A DNA stretch of 64,000 nt from an uncultured Oscillibacter sp. Its GTDB lineage: Bacteria > Bacillota > Clostridia > Oscillospirales > Oscillospiraceae. The notes beneath the pieces are model-generated. The model was not told the DNA's origin. It was given only the letters and a program-made list of their open reading frames with translations, and searched no databases. The position numbers and the translations under genes were made by a program. Shown here piece by piece: positions 23,095-31,243 of the stretch (positions within the stretch are counted from its first letter, which is position 1; each line of letters opens with the position of its first letter). The DNA is taken from positions 1-64,000 of the forward strand of contig CAJTMG010000013.1 in assembly GCA_910577405.1 (NCBI GenBank). Direction: 5' to 3'.

Positions 23095-23138
23095 CTGCCT
23101 GAAAACGCCGTATTTCTCAAGCCGTCAAAGGATTGAAA

Positions 23139-23172
23139 GCGGGCGTGTCAAAGGAGGATACGCCCGCTTTTT
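23139..23172 (+). terminator. Terminator of sigG
   Basis: Arms GCGGGCGT and ACGCCCGC enclose a 13-base loop, followed by a T-run. The following 23173-23401 shows no convincing gene. Confidence 0.85.
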
Positions 23173-23401
23173 CCGGCATATGAACAGCATTCCAAAACCC
23201 TGTTTCACGCGTTGTATATTTTGCGAATTCCCGTAAAGAAGGGCATATAGAAAGCCGCAGAAGACAGCAGGTCCACTTTCGGGACAGCATACATTCTGCG
23301 GCGTAAAAATCAATCAAACTATGAAAAACTGATGTAAAAATCAAACAGAGGCGCAGACTGGTTTCCGGACAGTTGGGAGAATGCGGAACGAAAGAAATGG
23401 T

Positions 23402-23599
23402 TCAGACATCCAGGCCCAGCTTCGCGGCGACTTCCTTCGGAGAGAGTCCGGCTTCCTTCGCTTTGGTAAGCACAGACTTCATGGTAACCGGATGCAAAAG
23501 ATTCTCCCTTTGAGCTTCCAGAATTGAGATTTCCTCTTTTTTCTTAGCAATTTTTGCTTCAATAGCGACGATACGCTCTTCCCTTTTCCTTAGCGCCAT
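23402..23599 (-). CDS. Small coiled-coil protein of unknown function
   Basis: A 65-residue basic protein. Residues 1-35 are predicted coiled coil (RKREERIVAIEAKIAKKKEE) and the C terminus (AKEAGLSPKEVAAKLGLDV near 47-65) resembles the short KxGLxPxEVAxxLG motif seen at the ends of some nucleoid-associated and helix-turn-helix proteins. GGAGG lies 10 bases before the ATG at 23599. I do not recognise the family. An inverted repeat (23742-23749 with 23772-23779) lies upstream in an AT-rich stretch that may hold its promoter. Confidence 0.6.
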   Translation of the reverse strand: MALRKREERIVAIEAKIAKKKEEISILEAQRENLLHPVTMKSVLTKAKEAGLSPKEVAAKLGLDV

Positions 23600-23741
23600 A
23601 GAAATCAACCTCCACAATCATAAATTCCTTCATAAACAAGCAAAGCTGCATTCCCCATAACTGTTTGCCATCTGAGGGCGAAATATCAGAGGCTTGTCTG
23701 CGCAGTAAATCAAGCACTGTATTCCTTTTGAAACTATCCAG

Positions 23742-23779
23742 TTTACTTATTTATAAAATACGTTTTCATATTAAGTAAA
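23742..23779. repeat. Inverted repeat in AT-rich upstream region
   Basis: Perfect 8-base arms TTTACTTA and TAAGTAAA, centres 30 bases apart, in an AT-rich island quite unlike the surrounding GC-rich DNA. It could be an operator for the small coiled-coil gene. The gap 23600-23874 otherwise holds no gene. Confidence 0.4.
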
Positions 23780-23874
23780 AATGCAACACCTGTCAAGAAA
23801 GGACCTACAACTTTGTTTTGCTGATGCGCACATAGAACAGGTAAGAACCGGGCATTGGAGGGAGCAAAAATGGT

Positions 23875-24549
23875 TCAATTCCGCTTTCCGCAGTAGCGCC
23901 GGAGACCGCAGTTATACAAAGCGGCCATACGCGGTTCCAGGACGGGTTCTTCCTGCTCTCCGTCCTCGTCCTGGAAGTACCAATTTTCGCCGTCGGTAGA
24001 GAGAACGGGCTCCAAATCCCGAAGGGACCAGCTATTCAGAAGGATACTCCCCCGGCTCCACACCCGCAGTACCTGAGGAACATCCACATCAGCGGGAGAA
24101 TTGACGATAGCCAGCCGGAGTTCTTCCAGGTACACGCCGCCGAAGAGCTCCTCCAGGTCGACGCCCGCAAAACCGCTGTCATAGAAGGCTTCCAGTGCAG
24201 ATTCCAAGTCGCTGTTATTCCACACGGGCGCAATCAGGTTTGCCTCCGCCAGACGCACCCGGCGCTTCTTCATAGGCCGTAGATGGGAGATGGGCAGCAG
24301 ATCATCCAGCTCGAAGGGCGCGGTTTTGGTTTTCGGCAGGAAGATCCGGGAAGCGCTGTCGGCAGTCAGGCTAAGGATCAGGGAATGAATGACCCAATCC
24401 AGGAACAGATCAAAATTCCGGCCTGAGGTTTTGCATCGCTGGGCGCCGTGGTTGAGGAATTTGGACATGGACTCGTAATCTGTAAGAGCCATAGGCGGGA
24501 GGGGACCCTCATAGAGCGCCTTCATGGACTGTCCGGGAAGTTTCAGCAT
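23875..24549 (-). CDS. Conserved-looking protein of unknown function
   Basis: A 224-residue soluble protein with no recognised motif. It has no signal peptide or membrane helix. The middle is rich in acidic and aromatic residues (ALEAFYDSGFAGVDLEELFG near 121-140), and the C terminus ends in a cysteine-containing tail (NCGLRRYCGKRN). CAAGGAGG precedes the ATG at 24549. It lies 151 bases downstream of a YceG-like gene on the same strand, so a joint stress-related role is possible. The coding style matches its neighbours, which argues that it is real. Confidence 0.6.
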   Translation of the reverse strand: MLKLPGQSMKALYEGPLPPMALTDYESMSKFLNHGAQRCKTSGRNFDLFLDWVIHSLILSLTADSASRIFLPKTKTAPFELDDLLPISHLRPMKKRRVRLAEANLIAPVWNNSDLESALEAFYDSGFAGVDLEELFGGVYLEELRLAIVNSPADVDVPQVLRVWSRGSILLNSWSLRDLEPVLSTDGENWYFQDEDGEQEEPVLEPRMAALYNCGLRRYCGKRN

Positions 24550-24700
24550 GATAAAACAGCCTCCTTGTATTGACGAAACAAGTGTATTCTATCACGAACC
24601 TGTCGAAAAAACAACCCGGAAATTGAGAGAAAAGAGGACTCCGCCGAAGAAAGAATCCGCAGGGAACCCTGTGATTTCCGCGGCATTTTCAGCGCTGCGT

Positions 24701-26983
24701 TCAGTCGCCGAACAGCAGCCGGTTCAGGAAGCCCTTGCCGCCCGGACGCCGCCCCCGCAAATCCGGCACACGCAGATCATAGGCAAAGGCGCCGATATTC
24801 AGGGTATCGAAACTGTCCAGCCGGATATGCGTTTCCAGATTCCGATAACCGGTAGGGGTAAAGACAGCGATATCAAAGCCAACCAGGTTCAGGAAGGCCA
24901 GCAAAATGCACTCTTCCAGGCTGAACAGGGTCTCGGAGACATCCACTACCAGCAGTTTGGGCACAGTCCGGGTAAAATCGAAGCCCTGCACCAGCCGCAG
25001 CAAATCCCTGTCCAAATCCAGCAGCACCGACAGAATTGACGCAGGCAGATCCGGCCCGCCGTCGGTAATCAGGTCGTAATCGATCAGGGCCTGCATTTTC
25101 TCCATCATATAGTCTTGGGTATCCTGGGGCAGGTAGCCGTAGCGGTAGAAAGGCGCGCGGGCCAAGGCGTTGGGGTCCAAGCGGCCGTTATGAAGACAGC
25201 TCTTCACAGCGTCCTTTCCCACGCCCACGTCCTGCAAAAACGGCAGCGCGGTCACCACCCAGGTCTGTGGGGTAATCATGGTCCGGACCCGATCCCAGTA
25301 AAGGTTCAGGTCCCCGTCCACGCCGCAAATCTTGGAGAACAGGTTGGGCACATAGACCACGCCCTCCTCAGTGCGGAAGGATGGCCGGACCTGCGCTTCC
25401 TCCGGCCAGAGCTGGCCCACCTCATCCCAGGTAGTCCGCAGGGTAACAGGCTGCGAGCGTGCAAACTGCCGGTTCCGGAACATACCGGTGTCATTGTAAA
25501 GGAGGTTGTCCAGCTCCCGTTCCGCGTCATAGGCAGTAGTCCGGGCGCGGATTTTTTCCTCTCTCTGCGGGAAGGGTTCCAGGGGCAGTTCATTCTCGAA
25601 GACGGCTTCCATCCAGATACGGGGCAGGGCGGAATTCTGGAACGCGTCCGTTTTTTCCGGCGAGACATACAGCACATCGGCCCCCATCTGGGCCAGGCAC
25701 CAGAGCAGGGAGATTTCCGGCGCGGCAATGGGTCCATAATAGAGGAACACCGGCGGCGCTGTCCCTTCCTTCTGAAAGAGCTTTTCCGCGTAACGCCGAA
25801 GCCAGCAGGCCAAGCGGACGGCATGATTATAGAACCGGCTCCCATTGGATTCTCCGGAGGACTCCAAGGCCAGGGTCAAAGCCCTCTGCGCCAGTCTTGT
25901 CCAAGGCTTCCCGGCAGGCAGGCGTTCCGCGAGGCCCCGGATGGTTTCCGTCTGAGACAACCCGGAGGGCAGTCGGAAGGCCTCCGTTTCCGAGGGCGCA
26001 GGAGGCCGCGGCTTTTCCGTCTGAAGAATCCAGCTTCTTCCACCGGCATCCAAGGCGCGGCGGAGGTGGAAAAGCCGGTTTCGGTAAACGCCCCGTTCGT
26101 CGGCCCCCAGCAGCAGCGCGAACACCGACGCCCGTCCCTCTCCCCGCTGGTCGTACGGCAGCAGCAGGGCGTCCCAGACAGGCCGGTCCTCAATCCAGCG
26201 GTTCAGGCACAGGTCTTTCCCCGCGTTCTCCCAGGGCGGCGGAGCGGGACGCGGCACAGGAGCAGGTTCCGGCGTCTGTTTCTGCACCTTTGGCGCGGCG
26301 GTTCTCTGGGGACCGGAGCGGGGCCATTCCGGAGGCACGACTACAAAAGGCGGGTCCGGAACGGTCCGAAGTTCGCCCGCAATCATCTGGGAGAACTTCC
26401 CCTCCGGGTCGGCCTTATCGTAACTGGCGGCGGAGAGGAAATGGACATAGCACACATCGCAGCCCGCCTGACAGAGCAGCCGCAGAAAGAATGTCTCATG
26501 CCGGGAGATATCGCCCAGAAAGAGGATCTTCGGCGGGGTCCGGCTTCCCAAACGTGCACAGACGCTTCCCAAAGGCCCCCGCAGCCAACACATAAATTTG
26601 GTGTAGACGTTTTTCAGGATATAGTCGTTGGCCCCCTGGGTCTGCAATTTCCGGAGGACCTCCAGCAAAGCGGCGGCGAGGAAAGGGCGTCGCGGAGCAC
26701 GGACCTGGCCCAGACAAAGGGTAATCTGCCGTTCAAATAACCCAGCGTCCAGCTCGAACTGCTCCCCCACCTGATTCCGGAACCGGCAGATTTCTCCCCG
26801 TGTCGGATTCTCCAGACCCAGCAGGCAGGCCCCGGACTCTTCCGCCGCCAGCCGCCAGCGCTCCAGAAGGGCCAGGATCTGTCCCCCGGCGTCCCGGCCA
26901 ATGACGCGGAAAAAGAGGGTCTGCGGCGGCGTTCTGCGCTCCATGGGCTGAAAACAGGACTCCAGACGGCCTATATCATTCAT
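24701..26983 (-). CDS. YceG-like protein with two YceG repeats
   Basis: A 760-residue protein resembling Bacillus YceG (Pfam YceG_bac, described as a component of a predicted biosynthetic module linked to Ter/TelA stress genes). Two related units are visible: about 135-200 (YILKNVYTKFMCWLRGPLGS, then PPKILFLGDISRHETFFLRL) and about 380-450 (YNHAVRLACWLRRYAEKLFQ, then PPVFLYYGPIAAPEISLLWC). They are separated by a proline-rich linker near 240-260 (QKQTPEPAPVPRPAPPPWEN). The ATG at 26983 has AGAGGAGG upstream. No terD neighbours are present, while a telA gene lies 17 kb away. Its biochemical role is unknown. Confidence 0.7.
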   Translation of the reverse strand: MNDIGRLESCFQPMERRTPPQTLFFRVIGRDAGGQILALLERWRLAAEESGACLLGLENPTRGEICRFRNQVGEQFELDAGLFERQITLCLGQVRAPRRPFLAAALLEVLRKLQTQGANDYILKNVYTKFMCWLRGPLGSVCARLGSRTPPKILFLGDISRHETFFLRLLCQAGCDVCYVHFLSAASYDKADPEGKFSQMIAGELRTVPDPPFVVVPPEWPRSGPQRTAAPKVQKQTPEPAPVPRPAPPPWENAGKDLCLNRWIEDRPVWDALLLPYDQRGEGRASVFALLLGADERGVYRNRLFHLRRALDAGGRSWILQTEKPRPPAPSETEAFRLPSGLSQTETIRGLAERLPAGKPWTRLAQRALTLALESSGESNGSRFYNHAVRLACWLRRYAEKLFQKEGTAPPVFLYYGPIAAPEISLLWCLAQMGADVLYVSPEKTDAFQNSALPRIWMEAVFENELPLEPFPQREEKIRARTTAYDAERELDNLLYNDTGMFRNRQFARSQPVTLRTTWDEVGQLWPEEAQVRPSFRTEEGVVYVPNLFSKICGVDGDLNLYWDRVRTMITPQTWVVTALPFLQDVGVGKDAVKSCLHNGRLDPNALARAPFYRYGYLPQDTQDYMMEKMQALIDYDLITDGGPDLPASILSVLLDLDRDLLRLVQGFDFTRTVPKLLVVDVSETLFSLEECILLAFLNLVGFDIAVFTPTGYRNLETHIRLDSFDTLNIGAFAYDLRVPDLRGRRPGGKGFLNRLLFGD

Positions 26984-27114
26984 TGTAACTGCCTCCTCTG
27001 CCGGATTTTCTATCCTGTCTATGTTACTACAATTTCCGCTTAAAATCAATCCCGCATCCCGAATGATTACAGATGCCGCTTTCTGGAAAAACTGCCGTTG
27101 TATGATAAAAACGC

Positions 27115-27143
27115 TTGACAAATACCCGTGGGGGGTATATACT
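27115..27143 (+). promoter_or_regulatory. Copper-responsive promoter of csoR-copA
   Basis: TTGACA (27115-27120), 17 bases, TATACT (27138-27143), a near-consensus sigma-A promoter. A CsoR-type GC-rich palindrome fills the spacer (27122-27138), so bound CsoR would exclude polymerase. Confidence 0.85.
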
Positions 27144-27164
27144 CAAGATACCCCAGGGGGGTAT
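27122..27164. promoter_or_regulatory. csoO: Tandem CsoR operators
   Basis: Two 17-base sites of the form ATACCC...GGGTAT, at 27122-27138 and 27148-27164, 26 bases apart. They match the G-tract palindromes bound by CsoR-family repressors. Confidence 0.8.
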
Positions 27165-27183
27165 ATGGGAAGGAGGCGGCATA

Positions 27184-27474
27184 GTGGAAGAGCAGCAGAA
27201 AACGAAGGACCGCCCGGAAGAGGAAAGCCGGAATTTAATCAACCGTCTGAACCGGATCGAGGGACAGATCAGAGGCATACGGGGAATGGTGGAGCGGAGC
27301 GCGTATTGTACCGACATCCTGGCCCAGGTCGCCGCCGCCAACGCCGCACTGAACGCTTTCGGACGGGAACTGCTGGCCGAGCATATCCGCACCTGCGTGG
27401 TCCACGACATTCAGGCAGGCCGGGAGGAAACAGTGGACGACCTGATCACGATACTGCAAAAGCTGATGAAATAA
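27184..27474 (+). CDS. csoR: CsoR-family copper-sensing repressor
   Basis: A 96-residue all-helical CsoR protein. NLINRLNRIEGQIRGIRGMV near 16-35 is the DNA-facing first helix. The copper ligands appear as C in SAYCTDIL (near 40) and H and C in AEHIRTCVVHDI (near 65-69), the Cys-His-Cys set of copper-type members. Cu(I) binding releases the operator. The GTG at 27184 with AAGGAGG upstream is the preferred start, since the longer frame runs through the promoter. copA follows after 36 bases. Confidence 0.92.
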   Translation: MEEQQKTKDRPEEESRNLINRLNRIEGQIRGIRGMVERSAYCTDILAQVAAANAALNAFGRELLAEHIRTCVVHDIQAGREETVDDLITILQKLMK

Positions 27475-27510
27475 CGTCAAAGGGCGGCATTTCAGTCAGA
27501 AGGAGGACTT

Positions 27511-30033
27511 ATGAAGCAATACAATGTAACAGGGATGAGCTGCGCGGCGTGCAGTGCCCGGGTGGAGAAAGCGGTAGGGAAGGTGCCGGGGGTAACGTCG
27601 TGTTCCGTAAGCCTGCTGACAAACTCCATGGGGGTAGAGGGCAGCGCGCTGGAAGGAGAAATCATAGCGGCGGTCGAGGCAGCAGGCTACGGCGCGTCGG
27701 CAAAGAGCGGGACAAAGGCAGTCCCCGGCGCGTCGGAGGCGGAGGAAGCCCTGCGGGATAAGGAAACGCCGGTATTGAAGCGCCGTCTGCTGTGGTCCCT
27801 GGGATTCCTGCTGGTTCTGATGTATTTCTCCATGGGCCATATGATGTGGAACTGGCCCATACCGGCGTTCATGCAGGGAAATCATATCGCCATGGGGCTG
27901 CTGCAATTGCTGTTGACAGCGGCGGTGATGGTGATTAACCAGAAATTTTTCATCAGCGGATTCAAGAGTCTCTGGCACCGTGCGCCGAATATGGATACAC
28001 TGGTTGCCCTGGGCGCGTCGGCGGCATTTGTCTACAGCACCTACGCCCTCTTTGCCATGACCGGCGCGCAGGTCCGGGGCGATCTGGAAGCCGTGATGGA
28101 TTATATGATGGAGTTCTACTTTGAGTCGGCGGCCATGATACTGACGCTGATTACAGTAGGCAAAATGCTGGAAGCCCGTTCCAAAGGCCGCACTACAGAC
28201 GCGTTGAAGAGTCTGATGAAGCTGGCCCCCAAGACGGCGGTGATCGAGCGGGACGGAACGGAGCAGGAAGTCCCCATCGAGCAGGTACAGGAGGGAACGG
28301 TATTTCTGGTCCGACCCGGCGGTCATATTCCGGTGGACGGCGTAGTGCTGGAGGGCGGAAGCGCGGTAGACGAATCGGCTCTCACCGGCGAAAGTATCCC
28401 GGTAGACAAAGGACCAGGGGACAGCGTTTCCGCGGCGACGGTGAATCAATCAGGTTATATCAGGTGCCGCGCCACACGGGTAGGGCAGGACACGACGCTT
28501 TCCCAGATTATCCAGATGGTCAGCGACGCCGCCGCAACCAAGGCCCCGATTGCCAAAATCGCCGACAAGGTATCCGGTATTTTTGTCCCGGCGGTGATCA
28601 CGATTGCGGTCATTACTTCCATTGTCTGGCTTCTTCTGGGTCAGAGCGTAGGATTTGCGCTTGCGAGGGGAATTTCTGTGCTGGTCATCAGCTGTCCCTG
28701 CGCTTTGGGTCTGGCCACGCCGGTAGCCATTATGGTAGGCAGCGGCATGGGCGCGAAAAACGGCATTCTGTTCAAGACGGCGGCGTCACTGGAAGCGGCA
28801 GGCCGTACGGAAATCATTGCTCTGGACAAGACGGGCACCATCACGAAAGGCGAACCGAAGGTAACGGACGCGGTTCCGGTCTCCGGCTTGAATGAGCAAG
28901 ACCTTCTGTCCATGGCAGCGGCGCTGGAAAGTCCCTCAGAGCATCCCCTGGCCAAGGCGATTGTGCAGGCGTGCCAGGAACGTGGCCAGACTGCGGTACC
29001 AGCGACGGACTTTGCGGCGGTCCATGGAAAGGGCGTCCGGGGGACCATCGGGGACGCGGTGTGCATTGGAGGTAACCCGGCCATGCTGGAGGAAGCGGGC
29101 GTCGACCCAGGTCCCTTGATGCAGAAGGCTTCGACGCTGGCGGCAGAGGGAAAAACGCCGATGTTCTTTGCGGACGAAACGCATAAAAAGCTCCTGGGAC
29201 TGCTGGCAGTAGCAGATGTAATCAAGGAAGACAGTCCACAGGCGGTAAAGGAACTGCAAGGCATGGGCATTCGGGTCGTGATGCTCACCGGCGACAACGA
29301 ACGCACTGCCAAGGCCATCGGCGCGCAGGCGGGAGTTGACGAGGTAATCGCGGGAGTGCTTCCTGACGGCAAGGAGAGCGTGATAAGGCGTTTGAAGCAG
29401 CAAGGGAAGGTGGCAATGGTCGGTGACGGCATCAACGACGCGCCGGCCCTGACCCGAGCGGACATTGGAATCGCCATCGGAGCGGGGGCGGACGTAGCCA
29501 TCGACGCTGCCGACGTGGTTCTGATGAAGAGCCGGCTTCTGGACGTTCCCGCCGCTATCCGACTGAGCCGGGCCACGCTGCGGAATATCCATCAGAACCT
29601 CTTCTGGGCCTTCTTCTATAACACCATCGGCATCCCTTTAGCGGCGGGGCTGTTTATTCCATTTGGCCTGACGCTGAATCCCATGTTCGGCGCCGCCGCT
29701 ATGAGCCTGTCCAGTTTTTGTGTCGTCTCCAACGCCCTGCGGCTGAATCTCTTTGACCTGCGGGACGCCCGGAAGGATGATAAACGCAGACCCAAACATC
29801 AAAACAAGGAGGAATCACAAGCAATGGAAAAGACCATGAAAATCGAAGGCATGATGTGCGCCCACTGCGAGGCCCGCGTCAAGAAGGCCCTGGAAGCCCT
29901 GCCGGAGGTCACGGAAGCCGCGGTCAGCCATGAAGCAGGCACCGCCGTTGTCACTCTTGCGTCCGAGCTTTCCGACACCGCGCTCCAGTCCGCCGTGGAA
30001 GCCCAGGATTACAAGGTCCTCTCGATTTCCTGA
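27511..30033 (+). CDS. copA: Copper-exporting P1B-type ATPase with C-terminal CopZ domain
   Basis: An 840-residue Cu(I) exporter. An N-terminal metal-binding domain has GMSCAACSARVEK near 7-19. The membrane CPC motif is at 395-397 (SCPCALGLATP), the phosphorylated aspartate is D439 in DKTGT, the HP locus is in SEHPLAKAI, and GDGINDAPA closes the hinge. After the last membrane helices a basic linker (KDDKRRPKHQNKEESQ) leads into a second metal-binding domain, MKIEGMMCAHCEARVKKALE near 776-795, which looks like a complete CopZ chaperone. An AAGGAGG inside the linker suggests this tail is also made alone from an internal start. Confidence 0.93.
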   Translation: MKQYNVTGMSCAACSARVEKAVGKVPGVTSCSVSLLTNSMGVEGSALEGEIIAAVEAAGYGASAKSGTKAVPGASEAEEALRDKETPVLKRRLLWSLGFLLVLMYFSMGHMMWNWPIPAFMQGNHIAMGLLQLLLTAAVMVINQKFFISGFKSLWHRAPNMDTLVALGASAAFVYSTYALFAMTGAQVRGDLEAVMDYMMEFYFESAAMILTLITVGKMLEARSKGRTTDALKSLMKLAPKTAVIERDGTEQEVPIEQVQEGTVFLVRPGGHIPVDGVVLEGGSAVDESALTGESIPVDKGPGDSVSAATVNQSGYIRCRATRVGQDTTLSQIIQMVSDAAATKAPIAKIADKVSGIFVPAVITIAVITSIVWLLLGQSVGFALARGISVLVISCPCALGLATPVAIMVGSGMGAKNGILFKTAASLEAAGRTEIIALDKTGTITKGEPKVTDAVPVSGLNEQDLLSMAAALESPSEHPLAKAIVQACQERGQTAVPATDFAAVHGKGVRGTIGDAVCIGGNPAMLEEAGVDPGPLMQKASTLAAEGKTPMFFADETHKKLLGLLAVADVIKEDSPQAVKELQGMGIRVVMLTGDNERTAKAIGAQAGVDEVIAGVLPDGKESVIRRLKQQGKVAMVGDGINDAPALTRADIGIAIGAGADVAIDAADVVLMKSRLLDVPAAIRLSRATLRNIHQNLFWAFFYNTIGIPLAAGLFIPFGLTLNPMFGAAAMSLSSFCVVSNALRLNLFDLRDARKDDKRRPKHQNKEESQAMEKTMKIEGMMCAHCEARVKKALEALPEVTEAAVSHEAGTAVVTLASELSDTALQSAVEAQDYKVLSIS
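29824..30033 (+). CDS. Nested CopZ-like copper chaperone (internal start in copA)
   Basis: In frame with copA, an ATG at 29824 follows AAGGAGGAATCACAAGC, a strong ribosome site placed within coding sequence. The product would be 69 residues, the normal CopZ length, with MCAHCEAR as the copper site. Fusion and free forms could both be produced, giving a soluble chaperone for the pump; Escherichia coli makes a CopZ-like fragment from copA by frameshifting instead. Whether the internal start is used is inference. Confidence 0.55.
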   Translation: MEKTMKIEGMMCAHCEARVKKALEALPEVTEAAVSHEAGTAVVTLASELSDTALQSAVEAQDYKVLSIS

Positions 30034-30050
30034 CAACAGAAAACAAAAAG

Positions 30051-30088
30051 CCATGCCGGGACTGCTTGCAGCTCCGGCATGGTCTTTT
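30051..30088 (+). terminator. Terminator of csoR-copA
   Basis: Nine-base arms CCATGCCGG and CCGGCATGG with a 14-base loop, followed by TCTTTT. It also separates copA from the convergent XRE gene. Confidence 0.8.
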
Positions 30089-30094
30089 GTATAT

Positions 30095-30553
30095 TCAGCG
30101 GCGCTCCAGTTCCCGCCGGACGGCCTTTGTCAAAAGCTCCTGGCCTTCCGGGGAGCGGAGAACCTCCATGATGGTATTGCGGATCATGGCCTGAAACCCT
30201 GTGCTTTTCAGCAGCGCTCCAAAGACGGCTCCATCCTCCTGTACGGCCGCGGGCTTCGGCTTTGCTTTCACAGCAGGCCGGGGTACGGATACCGTCGGTT
30301 CGTCCTGAGTCAGCGCGCCGCCGTTCAGCCAGGTTTCCATCTGTTCGGGGTCGTCGCTCTCTCCCCGAAGGTAGTGCAGAGAAACGCCGAAGTACTCCGC
30401 CAGCTTCTTCTGCTGGTCCTGTGAAGGCGTCTGACGGCCCGTCTCGAACTTCTCCGCCGCTGTCCGAGGCAGTCCCAGCGCCGCCGAGAGTGCAGGCCGG
30501 CTGATCCCCTTCTGTGTCCGAAGTTCTTCAATACGCTGTGCCATTGTTACCAT
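30095..30553 (-). CDS. XRE-family regulator
   Basis: A 152-residue protein with an N-terminal XRE helix-turn-helix (LRTQKGISRPALSAALGLPR near 10-29, KFETGRQTPSQDQQKKLAEY near 34-53), a proline/lysine-rich linker (VPRPAVKAKPKPAA) and a short helical C-terminal region. The ATG at 30553 has GGGAGG eight bases upstream. Upstream, a perfect inverted repeat with half-site centres 42 bases apart (30611-30620 and 30653-30662) is a plausible operator. It is not similar to the pair at 0.7-2.0 kb beyond the helix-turn-helix. Targets are unknown. Confidence 0.75.
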   Translation of the reverse strand: MVTMAQRIEELRTQKGISRPALSAALGLPRTAAEKFETGRQTPSQDQQKKLAEYFGVSLHYLRGESDDPEQMETWLNGGALTQDEPTVSVPRPAVKAKPKPAAVQEDGAVFGALLKSTGFQAMIRNTIMEVLRSPEGQELLTKAVRRELERR

Positions 30554-30610
30554 AAGTGAACCTCCCGAAGGAATATAAGTCAACAAACCGTATAAAACAG
30601 CAAAAAAATC

Positions 30611-30662
30611 ACATTCCGTAAAATCAAAAGCCCGCAATTCAGACACAGAAAATACGGAATGT
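30611..30662. repeat. Spaced 10-bp inverted repeat, candidate operator
   Basis: ACATTCCGTA (30611-30620) and TACGGAATGT (30653-30662) are perfect inverse copies, centres 42 bases (four helical turns) apart, in an AT-rich gap upstream of the XRE gene and just after nrdG. Confidence 0.5.
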
Positions 30663-30679
30663 ATAAATATGGAAAAATA

Positions 30680-31201
30680 TTACTCTCTGTCCGGAAGAAA
30701 CCGCAGTTCTCCCGCGTCCCGGCTGGCCCGAAGATCAATCAGTCTCTGGTTGGAGCTTCCCCGGAACCGGAGGGAAATATCTTTAAGGGCTTCCACATAA
30801 CGGCCGTCCACCAGCACGTCCAAAAGAGAAAGCATTTCATTCGTAGCTTCGCAATGGGCCGCGCCGCCAGTGAGTTCGTCCAGTGTAAAGCCGCTGTAAG
30901 CCCAGATATCTTTTCCCGGGAAAGTTTCCCGGACCCGGCGCAGGAACGGCAGCAAGGCCCGCTGATTTTCCGGCTCGAAGGGTTCGCCGCCCAGGAGGGA
31001 GAGTCCGTTGATATAATCCGGGGCGAGAAGGGTGAGAATCCTGTCCTCCGTCTCCCGGGTAAAGGGCTGGCCATAGGAGAAGTCCCAGGTCTGTGGCTGG
31101 AAGCAGCGCTCACAATGGTTTGTGCATCCGGAGACAAACAGGCTCACCCGGACGCCCTCTCCATTGGCTATATCGCAGTCTTTGATTTCACCATAGTACA
31201 C
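30680..31201 (-). CDS. nrdG: Anaerobic ribonucleotide reductase activating protein
   Basis: A 173-residue radical SAM enzyme with the cluster motif SGCTNHCERCFQPQTWDF near 24-41 (CxxxCxxC) and the glycine-rich LSLLGGEPFEPEN near 67-79. NrdG uses S-adenosylmethionine to generate the glycyl radical on NrdD. It follows nrdD by 42 bases on the same strand, the usual operon. Confidence 0.92.
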   Translation of the reverse strand: MYYGEIKDCDIANGEGVRVSLFVSGCTNHCERCFQPQTWDFSYGQPFTRETEDRILTLLAPDYINGLSLLGGEPFEPENQRALLPFLRRVRETFPGKDIWAYSGFTLDELTGGAAHCEATNEMLSLLDVLVDGRYVEALKDISLRFRGSSNQRLIDLRASRDAGELRFLPDRE

Positions 31202-31243
31202 GCGCGCACTCTCCTTGGCCGAAAAATTCCTGATTCCTCATTC

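Noticed and set aside
23117..23344. Two overlapping minus-strand frames of 60-75 codons after sigG
   Set aside because: No ribosome site and no motif, and they run through the sigG terminator.
27511..30033. The copA-copZ fusion as a sequencing error
   Set aside because: The reading frame, linker and internal ribosome site are all coherent, so a real in-frame fusion is simpler; resequencing would settle it.
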